Assembly (NCBI GenBank): GCA_003427395.1 | Contig: BFEA01000237.1 | Location: forward strand, 1,117,407-1,137,740 | Reading direction: 5' to 3' | From: Chara braunii | Taxonomy: Eukaryota; Streptophyta; Charophyceae; Charales; Characeae | DNA length: 20,334 nt | Shown here: in pieces, positions 9,143 to 19,053 of the stretch | Numbering within the stretch: the stretch's first letter is position 1 | Layout: the number at the start of each line of letters is the position of its first letter | Notes under the pieces: generated by a model | Seen by the model: the letters and a program-made list of their open reading frames with translations, nothing else | Told to the model about the DNA's origin: nothing | Databases searched by the model: none | Made by a program: the position numbers and the translations under genes

Positions 9143-9759
9143 GGGCTCATTGTGAGCCCTTGATCTGGCCAGGATCCAGGGTTGACTGTGGCCGCACCAC
9201 AACCCCAACCTTAGTGTGGGGCAGTTTCTTTAACTGCCCTTATTTTATTTTTATTTTCTTTTCCCCAGCTATCTCGGCATCTCACGAGATAGCTGGGCTC
9301 ATGCCATTTCTAAATCTGTTTTTCTTTTATTTTTATGATAAGGGGTTGGAGAGATACAACCCCTTTCAGTTTGATGTATCTGGACTCTTTTCCCAGGGCA
9401 GGTACATCGGGGAAAAGGCTGTACTTAGCCTTTTTCTTTATGGCCCTTCAAATTCCAGGCTCCCTTCAAAAATGGGAGCCTGATAGTTACCTCCGGCAGC
9501 TTCTGCCAGAGGTAGCACCACGTGAGGACAAGTGTCCTCACACAAAATAAAGAAAAAAAAAAGAAAAAAGAATAAAGAAAAAAATAAAGAAAACTTTAAG
9601 CCCCTCAACTGCAATGCTCCTGGCCGTGATTTGAGCCAGGAGCATGCAGCTGTTTGTCAACTGCCTGTCCCTTTCCTCTGCTGCCCTCCCCTGAAAACGG
9701 GGAGTACACTTGTCAGGTTGGGAGGAGTAGGGAAAGAACTCGTGAAAATTCACGAGTTC
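9143..9759. repeat. Cluster of consecutive hairpins around an A-rich tract
   Basis: At least eleven inverted repeats follow one another: 9143-9159 (7-bp arms), 9219-9239 (8), 9264-9297 (13), 9340-9365 (9), 9387-9417 (8), 9413-9434 (8), 9456-9482 (9), 9488-9514 (12 with one mismatch), 9522-9541 (9), 9609-9649 (15 with one bulge), 9686-9704 (6) and 9736-9759 (11). Loops are mostly 2-8 nt. An A-rich tract with G and T interruptions (9542-9595) sits between two of them. The arms differ in sequence, so this is not one repeated palindrome. The single strand would fold into a chain of stem-loops on either strand. No coding sequence explains it. Confidence 0.8.
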
Positions 9760-9775
9760 AAATCCCGACAGGCTC
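9711..9775 (+). mobile_element. Possible tRNA-like SINE head within the hairpin cluster
   Basis: On the plus strand CGAGTTCAAATCCCGACAGG (9753-9772) resembles a T-arm or B box and is similar to the minus-strand CCGAGTTCAGACTC of the SINE-like copy at 4870-4965. About 35 nt upstream TTGTCAGGTTGG could be a degenerate A box. The T-arm does not pair as in a real tRNA, and an 11-bp hairpin (9736-9759) occupies the anticodon position, so it is not a functional tRNA gene. Confidence 0.3.
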
Positions 9776-9958
9776 AGAACGGGGTGCAAAAAGTACCCTG
9801 ACTTTGATGAATTTTAGAAAAATATGAACTAAATACAAAAATCTAAAAAAATTCATGCACATGGCCTAGGTGCCTCACTACCTACAGAAAACAAATCAAG
9901 GCCAACAAAATTGTTTTACGCCTCTAAAACAATAGTGGCACAAACAAAAAAAATACAG

Positions 9959-10143
9959 TTTTTTTTTTTTTCTTACCTTTGATAATATGGGCGGGCGGTC
10001 CTCAGCCAGGAAGTGATAAGAGCATCTCCCTGTCTGAGGATCCTACCTTAGATTACTCCGTTCCATTGGTGGGGAGCTGCGCCTGCTGAAAATCGGGTCC
10101 AGCGTCCCTTACAGTGAGCTGATAGAATGACAACAAAACACTT
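9959..10143 (-). other. LINE 3' UTR and poly(A) tail
   Basis: From the ORF2 stop (TGA, 10146-10144) the minus strand continues 172 nt to a tail of 13 A (T13 on the plus strand, 9959-9971). The tail marks the 3' end of the insertion and the site primed by reverse transcription. The plus-strand flank immediately left is A-rich and ends AAAATACAG. No polyadenylation signal stands out. Confidence 0.75.
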
Positions 10144-13100
10144 TCACAAAAGGAGGGCTTCCGGGTCTTGAGGGAGGATGTGATCCTCCTTCTCGTCCCA
10201 CAAGTGACGGGAGAAAACTAACTGCTTGTTAACGGAGAAGCGAATCCACTGAAACTCAGGGGCCCAAGAGTTGATCATAGACTTTCGTGCCTCTGAGAGG
10301 GAGGGAGATAAAAATTTCACCTTTCTCCATTCTGCCAAGATTAGGGACCTAACTGAACTTTTGAAAGAGTTGCGCAGGCGAGAAACCGCCCAATGAGAGT
10401 TATTAAACCTCCGGCCTCTGCGAGCTAACCATAAGACCCAGAAACCAATAATCAAAAACTTGTAAGCAATTTTAGCTATAGGAAAGTTAGATTGATCCCC
10501 GAAAAGAACCAGGGTCTTATTCCAATAAACGTAATCCTTATAGGCTGCGAACCACAGTCTGCTTACCCAGTCCCAGAATCCTCTGGCCACCACGCATTCC
10601 CACCACAAGTGGGCGGAGTCCTCTAGCGACTTGTGGGGGCAGACATCGCATGTCGTTGGTATTTTCATCCCTCTTTCAACACACCATGTTGCCGTAGGCA
10701 CACAATTATGCAAATGGAGCCATTGGAGGCCCGCCAACTTGACTTCAAGAGTCTCAAATATTACAGTGATGAAGAAAAGGACCCAGCCAAGCTCTGGGGC
10801 CCTCAAGTTGAGATCCCTGGAGTGTCTGTTCCATGAGTCCCACACTCTAAATTGCAGAGTCGAGGCCTTGGATTGAAGCTTGTACCCCACCCGTGAGGAG
10901 TAATCCGGAAGAAGGATTGTCGTCACCGCAGGGGAGTCCGCTGTAGTGTTCCAACCAAGTCTCTGTTCGTCGATTTTCCAGTTGTTGAAGGGAGAGCCTC
11001 CTCTTGCTGGTATGAGGCGAGGAATGTCGCTCTTGCTAACCACTGTCATCACTTTGACTTCATAACAATGTGCTAGGTTTGTAGTCTGAGCTGGTGGGTC
11101 AATACGACGGAGGGTCGAGCCCGAGAGTTTCCAGGACGCGACTTCTGATGTACCAATGTTGCCCTTCCTTAGTACTTGGTGATAGATCTCCGGAGAGGCC
11201 GGGTCTCTCCACCACGTGCCCTGATTAACCACCGACGTCCCTGCTGCAAGAATCTCCTTCCATTCCTCAGGGATTGCTGTTATCAGGGAGAGGCGGTGTT
11301 GCTCCACATTGTGTAGCCCTCTCAGTTTCATGCGAAGATGTTCTTCTGTGTACCAAGTTGCAGACTGACGATTTCACAGATGTGAGACTTTCCACACTCC
11401 TTTCTGAAGCCACTTCCTGGCAAAGTTGTCCGGTGAGTTGGCTACTGAAAAGGTGTGGCCTGATGCATCCAAGACAGTCGGGTTTTCATACAAACTAAAA
11501 AAGAGAATTTCAGAGAGAGAAGAAGGGGGTATGATAGTGGACGGAAGGATTGTGGCCCAGACGTTGAGTATTGGTCTCCAGGTAGGAAATTTCACCGATC
11601 TGAGTAGTGGGTAGTACAAAAGTGATTACCAGACAACATCGTGGTCACACAAGTCCCATTCGCTGGCCAGCGTGGCTTGTGCGAGCATCATCAAGGGTTG
11701 ATCTTCAGGTGAGGTTAGAAGGCATACCGGCTACTTGGCTAGTAGGGTTGTGTTCTGTGCTTCAGGGTCTAGGATACCCAGACCGCCGTCCCGTTTTTTC
11801 TCTGTAATTTTCCACCATGCAACCTTGTTAATGCAGGAGGGAACACTTGAATCCCCCTTCCACAGGAATTTCGTGAGAAGTTGCCTTACCAATTTGGCCG
11901 AAGAGGGGGTTATCTGGCGGAAGGCTAGGATGAACCAAATAGTGGACAAAATAGAACAATTGGCCACCAGTGCCCTCCCTAAAAGGGAAAGTTTTTTTCT
12001 GGCAGACCACCTAGCACATGTATCCCGGATCTTGTTGTCAATTACTGCTGCCTGATCCTTACTGCAGTCCCCGAACGATATCTTGATACCAAGGTATCTT
12101 TCCGATTCAGTTGTTTGCGTTTGCTTGAGATCGAGGTCAATTATTAGCGGTGCATCGTTAGGAGTAAGAGCTACGGATTTATTCCAGTTTACTTTCATTT
12201 ATGAAGCAGCCTCATAAACTGATATGCATTCGTGGAGTGCAGAAAGAGAGGAAGGTGAGTTCTCTGTGATGGCCGAGAAGTCGTCCGCCAGAGCGAATAC
12301 TTTTAGTTTCAAGTATGGGGGGACCCGTAGGCCCTTGTAAGATTCATGGGACCTAACCATATTTAAAAACATTTCCATTTGGATCACAAAGAGGGATGGG
12401 GCCAGGGGGCAACCCTGCCGTAGTGACCTTGTCACCGTGAAGGCTTGGGAGGTAAAGCCATTCACCGCCACTCTACCCTTTGATCTGTGGTATAAATTAT
12501 CCACCCAGCGGCGGAAGTTAGGGCCAAAACCAAATCTGTAGAGAACTTCAAGCAAGAATTTCCAGTTCACTCTATCATAAGCCTTTTCAAAATTGATAAG
12601 AAGGATTGCGGTGTTGGACTGACGTGCCTTGATGATGTCTAATGCTTGGCAAATTACCATAACATTGTCCAGGACCTGACGCTCTGGAAATGAAGCTCGA
12701 TTGATCTAGATGGACCAATTTGTCATTAGACAGGAGATTCGGCGTGCCAAGGTTTTGACCAGGATCTTCCCTGTTACATTGAGAAGGGATATAGGGCGGT
12801 AATTCCTTACGTCCCGTCGGTCCCTTTTTTTGAATAACAACGTGATTACGCCTTCTGTTGTTATGGACCCCAACTGATTCCCTTGAAGAACATTATTGAA
12901 AACTCGCAAGAGATCCGGGACAAGGGTGTCCCAAAAGAGCTCGTAGAACTCTATTGGCAGTCCGTCGGGCCCCGGACATTTGCCCTTGGCCATGCATTTC
13001 ATTGTGGCTGTCAACTCCGGTAGAGTGATTGGCTGCTCAAGTTCTGATTGCTCGTGAGAAGAGAGAAGGCTGTGGGTTGTCCCCCATAAGCGGTTTTTCC

Positions 13101-14390
13101 ATTCCTCCGCAATGATCGGGTAACTTCTCGTAGAAGGTACGTACAAAATCACATATGGATTCTGAGGATCGTGCCAGAGGAATTGTGTTATTAAAGGGGT
13201 ACAGAAGTTCCACCATGGAGGGAGAGCCGCCTTTCTCGTTTCTCAGTTTAAGCGTATTGGAGTTCATTCTGTCGTTAAGCAGGATTGTGTCGATACGCTT
13301 AAACATGAGCCAAAGTTCTTGTTTGTTAATCTGTTTGTCGTGCCACTCTTGCAGCTAGACATACCTTCTAAAGGCTCAGTGACTGTCCGAGAAGGAGGAA
13401 AAACCCAGTCTTTTTTCTGCATTTTCTATTTTTCTTTTTAGAATTATCTCGTCATATTTTCTGTTTACAACTTTGATTCTTGAGATATTGTTGAGGAATC
13501 CTGAGAGGAGGTGGATTCCCTTGTCAAGCCAGTCTCCTGCGTCGGGGAATAGTGTTGACGAGGCTCTCCATTCTTCCCAAAAATTCCTCACCCATTCAAC
13601 CATCTCTTTATCATTGAAGATCTGCATGTTCAGTTTGAAAGTACCCCTTCCTCTTTCAAGAGGAGGGTCTGTCGAGATTATGATTGAGATTGGTTTGTGA
13701 TCAGACATTGGGTCTGTTATATTATCGGCTTTGAGTATGAGTGGGAGAACCAGTTCGGAGCAGAAGTTTTTGTCCAGTCTTCTGCTGACCACCGGAGTGG
13801 TGGACGATAACCATGTGTAGTTTCTTAGATCCGGGTACATCAACCAGTATGGATCGAACAGGCCTTTTTCTGCAAGTAGCTCATTTAGCGTTATGAATTC
13901 CCCTGGGTGAGATAGTGGGGAAGAGGAATCCAGCGCCTCATTTGGCACCGTATTCCAATCCCCCCCTACTACCAAGAAGTCAGATTTCGGTATCGCGTGA
14001 GAAAGTTGATTAAAAAACTCGATTTTTGTTGTGTGATCAGCGAGGGCATAAATTGACAAAAAGGTCCATTCACGGGAGATGGTTCAGTGTGACCCGGCAC
14101 CATCTACCCAATGGATCAGAGTCCGCTTGGGAGATGGTTCTGCAGATGGAGTTGTGAATCAGAATTCCAGTGCCCCCCCTGGTGCCTTCTTCAGGGGCCC
14201 AGATATGGGGTCCTGACCACCAGTTATTGATTTCCGCCACTCTCTCATTGTTGAGCTTAGTTTTCTAGATCAGAACAATTTGTGCTCTGTTGTCGTGGAT
14301 TCAGGATTTAAGCCTGGCACGTTTGTGTCTCCTGTTCTCGTCTACCAATCCTCGGACGTTACAGGAAGCCACCTTAAGTCGGGAGCCCAT
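10144..14390 (-). pseudogene. LINE ORF2: endonuclease-reverse transcriptase, inactivated
   Basis: ORF2 would be about 1,415 codons. The start is ATG 14390-14388, directly before LKVASCNVRGL, the first endonuclease motif. The APE endonuclease continues with GGTGILIH, GGDWN (about 13950-13966) and SDHKP (13705-13691). Reverse transcriptase follows with CPGPDGLP (about 12980), NYRPISLLN, INFEKAYDRV, RQGCPLAP and ALADD (catalytic pair at 12285-12280). The C-terminus has a zinc-finger CCHC, C-x2-C-x9-H-x4-C, at about 10650-10590. In-frame stops lie at 14301, 14265, 13376, 13355, 12706, 12199, 11731, 11626 and 11374 (lowest base of each). Frameshifts lie near 14050-14080 and between 13150 and 13080. 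The catalytic endonuclease Glu (residue 43) reads Lys, and the motif A Asp of reverse transcriptase reads Asn (codon 12594-12592). It cannot make an active protein. Confidence 0.93.
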
Positions 14391-16508
14391 CCGAGCCTGC
14401 GGATGGGGCCTGCTGTTGGATGGCGCCCAAAATTGACAATGTGCCAGAGGACTGTCTGTCAATTGGTGCGGGACTCAGCAGGGCCAGGTCCCAAGCTGCC
14501 TTCAGCAAATCAGCAAAGTTGCGATTGAAAAGTTTCTTGTCTGCTTGCAAAGCGTTGTTTATTTATGTAATCACTTCCCCTTTAATACCGTCCCCGAGTT
14601 CCGGGAATAGTCTCTCCTTCTCGTTGGTTTCCTTGAACCAAGATAGAGGCGCCCAGTAGAAAGTCGTTTCGGATGAGGCATGCGGGCCCGCGGGCAAAAC
14701 CAGCGTGTCCAGGCACAAGGTATGGATAGCATGAATCTTGTCGGAGGTGCCAAAGGAGATCATCGGATGGTGGGGAATTGGCCTTATGACACACACATTG
14801 TCAACAATCTTCTTCCCCATGTTGTACATCTGTACTGGGTCTGGGGGGGAAGACACGAGGGGATGTGGGATTGTGTAACCCCCGCGAGAGCCTGCTTAAA
14901 GAAGTACGTAAGGACACTGGTTGGTGGATTTAAGCAGTACAGGCATTGCGATGCAGGCCCTCGACTGTTGGGGTCTGGGGCCTGCGTCACCCTGAGAGTA
15001 CTGTCTGCCGTCATCGAACTCTTCTGGTCTGGTTCTTTTGGGGGATGCGGCTCAGAAAAACCTGTCCAGGTCCATGACCTCGCTAGCAGAGACTCTTGCA
15101 TGTCCAGCTGAGTTCTTTTCCCCAAGGACAGTGATCCTCCTCTGATTATCTTGCAGGAAGCCCTGCTGATCAACCGGGGGGGGGAAGGTACCATTTAGAT
15201 CGAAGGGGCGAAGTTCGCCCTGTGGGGACGAGCTTATCGCAGAGTTATTTCCTACCCTTGCATCTATGTCCTTTTGGGCCAGTGGACGCACCTCCTCGTT
15301 GGGAGGTTTCCTGGTCAGCCATGAGGGGCTTCCCAATGAGGGTTGTTGTTGCCCCTGGGGGCCCAGCTTTGATGGAGTGTATCCGGTTTGTTTCTTCTTC
15401 CGACTTTTCCCTCCAGCCTGTTGCTTCTGACCGACTGCTGGTTGTTGCAGTTGAGGGTTGAGCCATTGGAACGATCTACCAGCGTTGCGCTTGTCCGCAT
15501 TCTGTCGATTGTTAGAGGAGGAGAAACCGGGGGGGTTCTGTTGCCGAGGAGTGAATTGGCGGGGTTGCTAAGATGCGTGTTGCTGATTTCCCTGCCCTGC
15601 CTGTTCCATTGGGGTCGGTCCAGGGGGGGAGGAGCCCCCTTCGACAGTCTTCCCGTACGGCGTGGTTTCCTCGACACAAAAACAATCGCCTTCCAGTCGG
15701 ATGTAGCAGTTACAACCTTTGCACCACGGTGTGTTGCTGTTGACCAGATTGCCTGATAGATAACCTTTCCCTCTAAACACTTTCAGTGTTTTAACAAATT
15801 TTTGTTCTGCACCAGGGTGCAACCCAAATTTGATATTTCACAGGTTAGGGTCAACCGGGTCATTGACAATTTCGTAATCTTTGATTACTTTCCCCATGGC
15901 GAGCTCAATTCCAGTTCTGATGTACATAGAAGCATCGATAGGGATCTCATTGCCATGACCCAGTACACAGACTTTTTTTCGTCTTCCCTATATGCCAACC
16001 AGTCTGCTTTTGGCATCCATTGTCTAAATAGGATCTTATACGTTTTTGTTCGTTCGACCAATCGTTCCATTTCTTTCTGCAACATCCATTCGGTTATCAG
16101 AGGTAATTTCAGAATGTAAGTTAGCTGCATTTTGCTTTCGAAATGAGTGAGCCCCCTATGTGTGAGGAGCTTATCCTCGGGTATGAGTGCATCCTCGATG
16201 GAACGAACAATATCGAGTTTTCTGTCATTCGTGAGGTTTTTCGCCTCACCTTGAAAAAAAATTGCCACGGCGTGTTGTTTGAGGAAGGTTTCCTCTACCT
16301 TGCGGATGCTCTCCTTAGGCCGTATCTCGATACAATCGTCCTCCACGTTTATCGTAGCCTCGACATAGTCGAAAACGTCCTGCGACGTTTGGTTCAGATA
16401 CTAGTCGCCAACCATGGTGGCCAACCGGTTGAGTTCCTCATCCGACACGGGGGGGTGCTCCGGCCGTTCCCCGTCCTGGGACAGGCCTGGAATTGCTATC
16501 GTATCCAT
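14374..16508 (-). pseudogene. LINE ORF1: putative RNA-binding protein, inactivated
   Basis: ORF1 is about 711 codons. The start is ATG 16508-16506 (MDTIAIPGLSQDG); the stop is TAA 14376-14374, inside the beginning of ORF2. The N-terminal third contains YILKLP, ERTKTYKILFRQWMP and an EDEKKSVYWV block followed by a GKVIKDYEIVND stretch, reminiscent in spacing of the DUF4283 domain of plant L1 ORF1. A cysteine cluster WCKGCNCYIRLEGDCFC comes next, then a Gln/Asn/Pro-rich basic linker (about 15570-15330), then a further conserved-looking region (MYNMGKKIVDNV, SWFKETNEKERLFPELG) down to the stop. In-frame stops lie at 16401, 15838, 15568, 15052, 14896 and 14563 (lowest base), with a frameshift near 15890-15925. 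The family assignment of the N-terminal domain is inference; that this is ORF1 follows from its position and frame continuity. Confidence 0.82.
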
Positions 16509-18312
16509 CTCATGAACACCTGTGGAGCCTCAACAAGCTCGGGGTGTAAGTCCGGATTCTGACCGAGTCCGTAAGCGCTGGTGTGTAAGTTCGGGATCTA
16601 TCCGGGGAGGGGGTAGGTTGGGCCAGAGGCTTTCTGACTCCGGTAAATGGAGAAAGCTACAGGCCAATGAGTGAGTGGGTTAAGTGTGGATGAAGGGGTA
16701 GATGGAGCAATCGGGTAGGAATACTTTTCACCAGATGTGAAAGGAATATGGAATTAATATAGAATATGGAGGGAATATGGAATTAATAAGGATATACATG
16801 GTGACTAAGGAGAAGAGGGACATGTGGAAGATGGGTGGAGTTTTAGTGCTTGCGAGGGAGGGATAGTCGAAGTAGCGATCCGAACACAATAGAGCCTAAA
16901 TCCGTGGCGGGAAGATATTAGGTAAAATGGCAGTGGACAGGAGGGGGGAGGGGGAAGGGGAGGCTCGCCTATTACGAACGACGGGAAGCCTGCGAATGTT
17001 GGATGACAGAAAGAAGGTCAGGGAGGGATTACGGAGACTGGGTGAGTAGGGGGAAAGAGCACGGAACGTCCAGCGGGGATGAGTGAGCTGTGAAAGATTG
17101 AGGTTTTGTGGGAATGTAATGTCGAGGGAGAGTGCGGTCAGAGTACGAGCCTGAGGGGCCGCACCTGGGCGGGGAGAGAGGGAAGGGCGGAGGTAGGTAA
17201 TGTGACTGAGGTTGGGACTTATGGGGCGGAACGGGTCTGTATCGAGGGCGGAAAAGCGGGTGGGTGGGATACAGGTTAATGCGACGGGAGGAGTCGGGGG
17301 GGGACTGTGTGCTGAGTGTCGCGAACTAGGTGTCGGGTAGTATGATTGCCCTTCCGTTTTGTCTGGGCCAGACAAGGAAAAATGGAAATAAGCAGGGGGA
17401 GACCGAGATTGAATTTGCTAGAATTAAGACGTGGTGGGATCAAACGATGTATGAACGGTCGAGTCGGACTAGGGCAAATAAATTACCAATAATAGTGTGG
17501 ACCGCGACGAGTTACGCTGAGCGAGAGAATTGAGAAACCAAGTAGTATACTAAATCTAGGGCGTAATGATTGTGACTGTGGGGCAGTCCCAGGGAGTTCA
17601 CTGTTGCCTAATAAAGTGGCGGGAAGGAAGTGAAAATTTTGTAAAAGGAAATATACTGAGGGAGATCCTCTCTAAAAGGAATAACGGTGGTGAATATTCC
17701 TTCAGACCGACAACTAGATCGGAGACTTCGAAATGCGTGCCGCGAAGAACTAACAACAACTAAAATCCAGATTAGGTGGTGGAAGTAGGTATCTCAGAGA
17801 ATAAGAGAAAACAACGAGTTTGGGTACGGAGAAGGGATAGAAGGAGAAAGGGGGAAACCCGGCTTGTCCAGATACCTTAGGGGAGATGACAGATTTACCT
17901 CCGTTGTGACGATGCGCAACTCTGACTTCCGACCACGAAATCATCCACGCGTCAGTGACTGGAGTGGGACCCACAGGGCCTGGTGGCCCGTGCTGTAGCG
18001 GAGCGCCATTGCCTCAGCGCTTCGCTGGTAGTGAATGTTCGTAACTTCGCAAGAATCTTGGCAATACTACACCTCTCTTGGTTACACTGGGAATAGAAGG
18101 AGTAACCGGCCGCCTCGCACACCTTCCCTCCTAAGCAAAAAAAAAACACGCTCCGGAGGATAAGGAAAGTGATGTTGCCCCTTGTCTCCAAACCGGGAGA
18201 GAAGGGTAGGCTGGCTATGGTAGATCTAGGTTACTGCGGTAAACACGAAGCAGCGCAGACGCAACGCAAATTTTGAGGCGTCGCTGGGGCACGCTCCGGG
18301 TACTCCTCCACC
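16509..18312 (-). other. Probable LINE 5' UTR, pyrimidine-rich on the sense strand
   Basis: Upstream of ORF1 the minus strand is strongly CT-rich to about 17340, then more mixed. Plant L1 elements carry an internal promoter in a 5' UTR, which would fit here. The region holds no recognised protein; a minus-strand frame of 159 codons (17375-16896) is a Pro/Ser/Arg-rich product of base composition. The right limit is placed at 18312 because AAAATACAG at 18313-18321 repeats the bases next to the poly(A) end. If that match is chance, part of this stretch is older flanking DNA. Confidence 0.4.
16743..16788. repeat. 17-bp direct repeat, 29-bp period
   Basis: GGAATATGGAATTAATA occurs at 16743-16759 and again at 16772-16788, with a related GAATATGGA between. 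It is a small AT-rich tandem duplication inside the otherwise G/A-rich plus strand of the presumed LINE 5' UTR. Confidence 0.85.
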
Positions 18313-18424
18313 AAAATACAGCTTTTCAAAAAAAACTCAGCTCCAAATCTCACGGTCAGGAACGGTCGCGTGGCTGCAGCATGACCCCTGCGCAAGGATG
18401 ACACCATAAATCAAGAAATGGTCC

Positions 18425-18500
18425 AAAATCCCGATAGGAATTTGAACCCGGGTTTGTACCTCGATGCGCCATAGTAGGCCACGATGGGACGTGACCGTTG
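18425..18500 (-). mobile_element. tRNA-derived SINE-like head, copy 3
   Basis: On the minus strand TGGCCTACTATGG (A-box-like, about 18478-18466) is followed after about 20 nt by CCCGGGTTCAAATTCC (about 18453-18438), a good B-box or T-arm match. Order and spacing parallel the copies at 4870-4965 and 5255-5325, although the sequences differ more. It lies just outside the proposed LINE 5' end. Confidence 0.4.
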
Positions 18501-18517
18501 ACAAAGCCAACGAAATT

Positions 18518-19053
18518 AAAAAAAAAAAAAGAAAAAAAAAAAAAGAAAAAAAAAAAGAACAGTCTTTGCAGACTTTGCGGAAGCACAAAGGCTCCCACTT
18601 TGTTTTTGAACAGATGACTGTGGCCGCGAGATCTTGGGATCTCGCGGCCCACAGTTCACACGCGGAAAGCAAGAGGGGGTTAGAGGAATTGAGTGGAGAG
18701 TGAGAGAGAGAGAAATGGGAGGATGGGGAGAGGAGAACCTGCTCCTCCCGACCTGCCAGTTGCCTCCCCGTTGTCAGAGGATAAAAAAAAAACGAAAAGA
18801 AAAGAAAAGAAGAAAAAAAAAAGAAAAAAAAAAAGAAAAACGAGAATGGCCGCGCTTCATGCTGCAGTGGGCAGCTCCAAAAGAGCAGGAGCTAGCCCAG
18901 ACTGCTTATCGCGGGCTCGATCCCAACATCTGCTGGTTGAAAATCCAATGCGGTGCCTACTGGGCTAGCTCTTATCACTGGAGCTAGAACGACAACCCTT
19001 CCACTTGAAGGGTTGCGCCCAGCAGGTCGTCTGCAGTCTGTGGCTCAGCAGAC
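18518..19053. repeat. Second hairpin cluster with A-rich tracts
   Basis: Two long A-rich tracts with regular G interruptions (18518-18557 and 18783-18840) alternate with hairpins: 18617-18655 (17-bp arms with one bulge, loop TTGG), 18730-18747 (6), 18873-18893 (6), 18889-18971 (12-bp arms GAGCTAGCCCAG / CTGGGCTAGCTC around 59 nt), 18965-18987 (7), 18993-19015 (9) and 19029-19053 (6). Style resembles 9143-9759: unlike arms, short loops and A-rich spacers. Lys/Arg-rich open frames through the A tracts are artefacts of composition. Confidence 0.7.

Larger units (their letters stand above)
9959..16508 (-). mobile_element. L1-type LINE retrotransposon, degenerate, with both ORFs
   Basis: The element runs on the minus strand. 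In order it has ORF1 (16508-14374), ORF2 (14390-10144), a 3' UTR of 172 bp (10143-9972) and a poly(A) tail seen as T13 at 9971-9959. Order, endonuclease type (APE-like), reverse transcriptase motifs, C-terminal CCHC and poly(A) tail all fit the plant L1 superfamily. The coding part is complete in length but inactivated by many stops and frameshifts. The 5' boundary is uncertain: 16509-18312 is probably its 5' UTR, which would make the insertion about 8.35 kb, flanked by AAAATACAG at 9950-9958 and 18313-18321. Confidence 0.93.

Noticed and set aside
9055-9483. Plus-strand ORF of 142 codons
   Set aside because: It passes through successive hairpins and T-rich tracts. The base-paired structure explains the sequence better than coding, and no domain is recognisable.
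9736-9772. tRNA gene
   Set aside because: The T-arm-like motif is present, but the T stem does not pair and no acceptor or anticodon arm fits.
15388-15756. Plus-strand ORF of 122 codons and other plus ORFs within 14280-16562
   Set aside because: They lie opposite the LINE ORF1 and ORF2 frames and are shadows of the minus-strand coding pattern.
16896-17375. Minus-strand ORF of 159 codons in the presumed LINE 5' UTR
   Set aside because: Pro/Ser/Arg-rich product explained by the CT-rich strand composition; no motif and no continuity with ORF1.
18464-18987. Lys/Arg-rich plus-strand ORFs and Phe-rich minus-strand ORFs
   Set aside because: Both arise from the A-rich tracts (AAG/AAA read as Lys, TTT/TTC as Phe) and have no conserved sequence.
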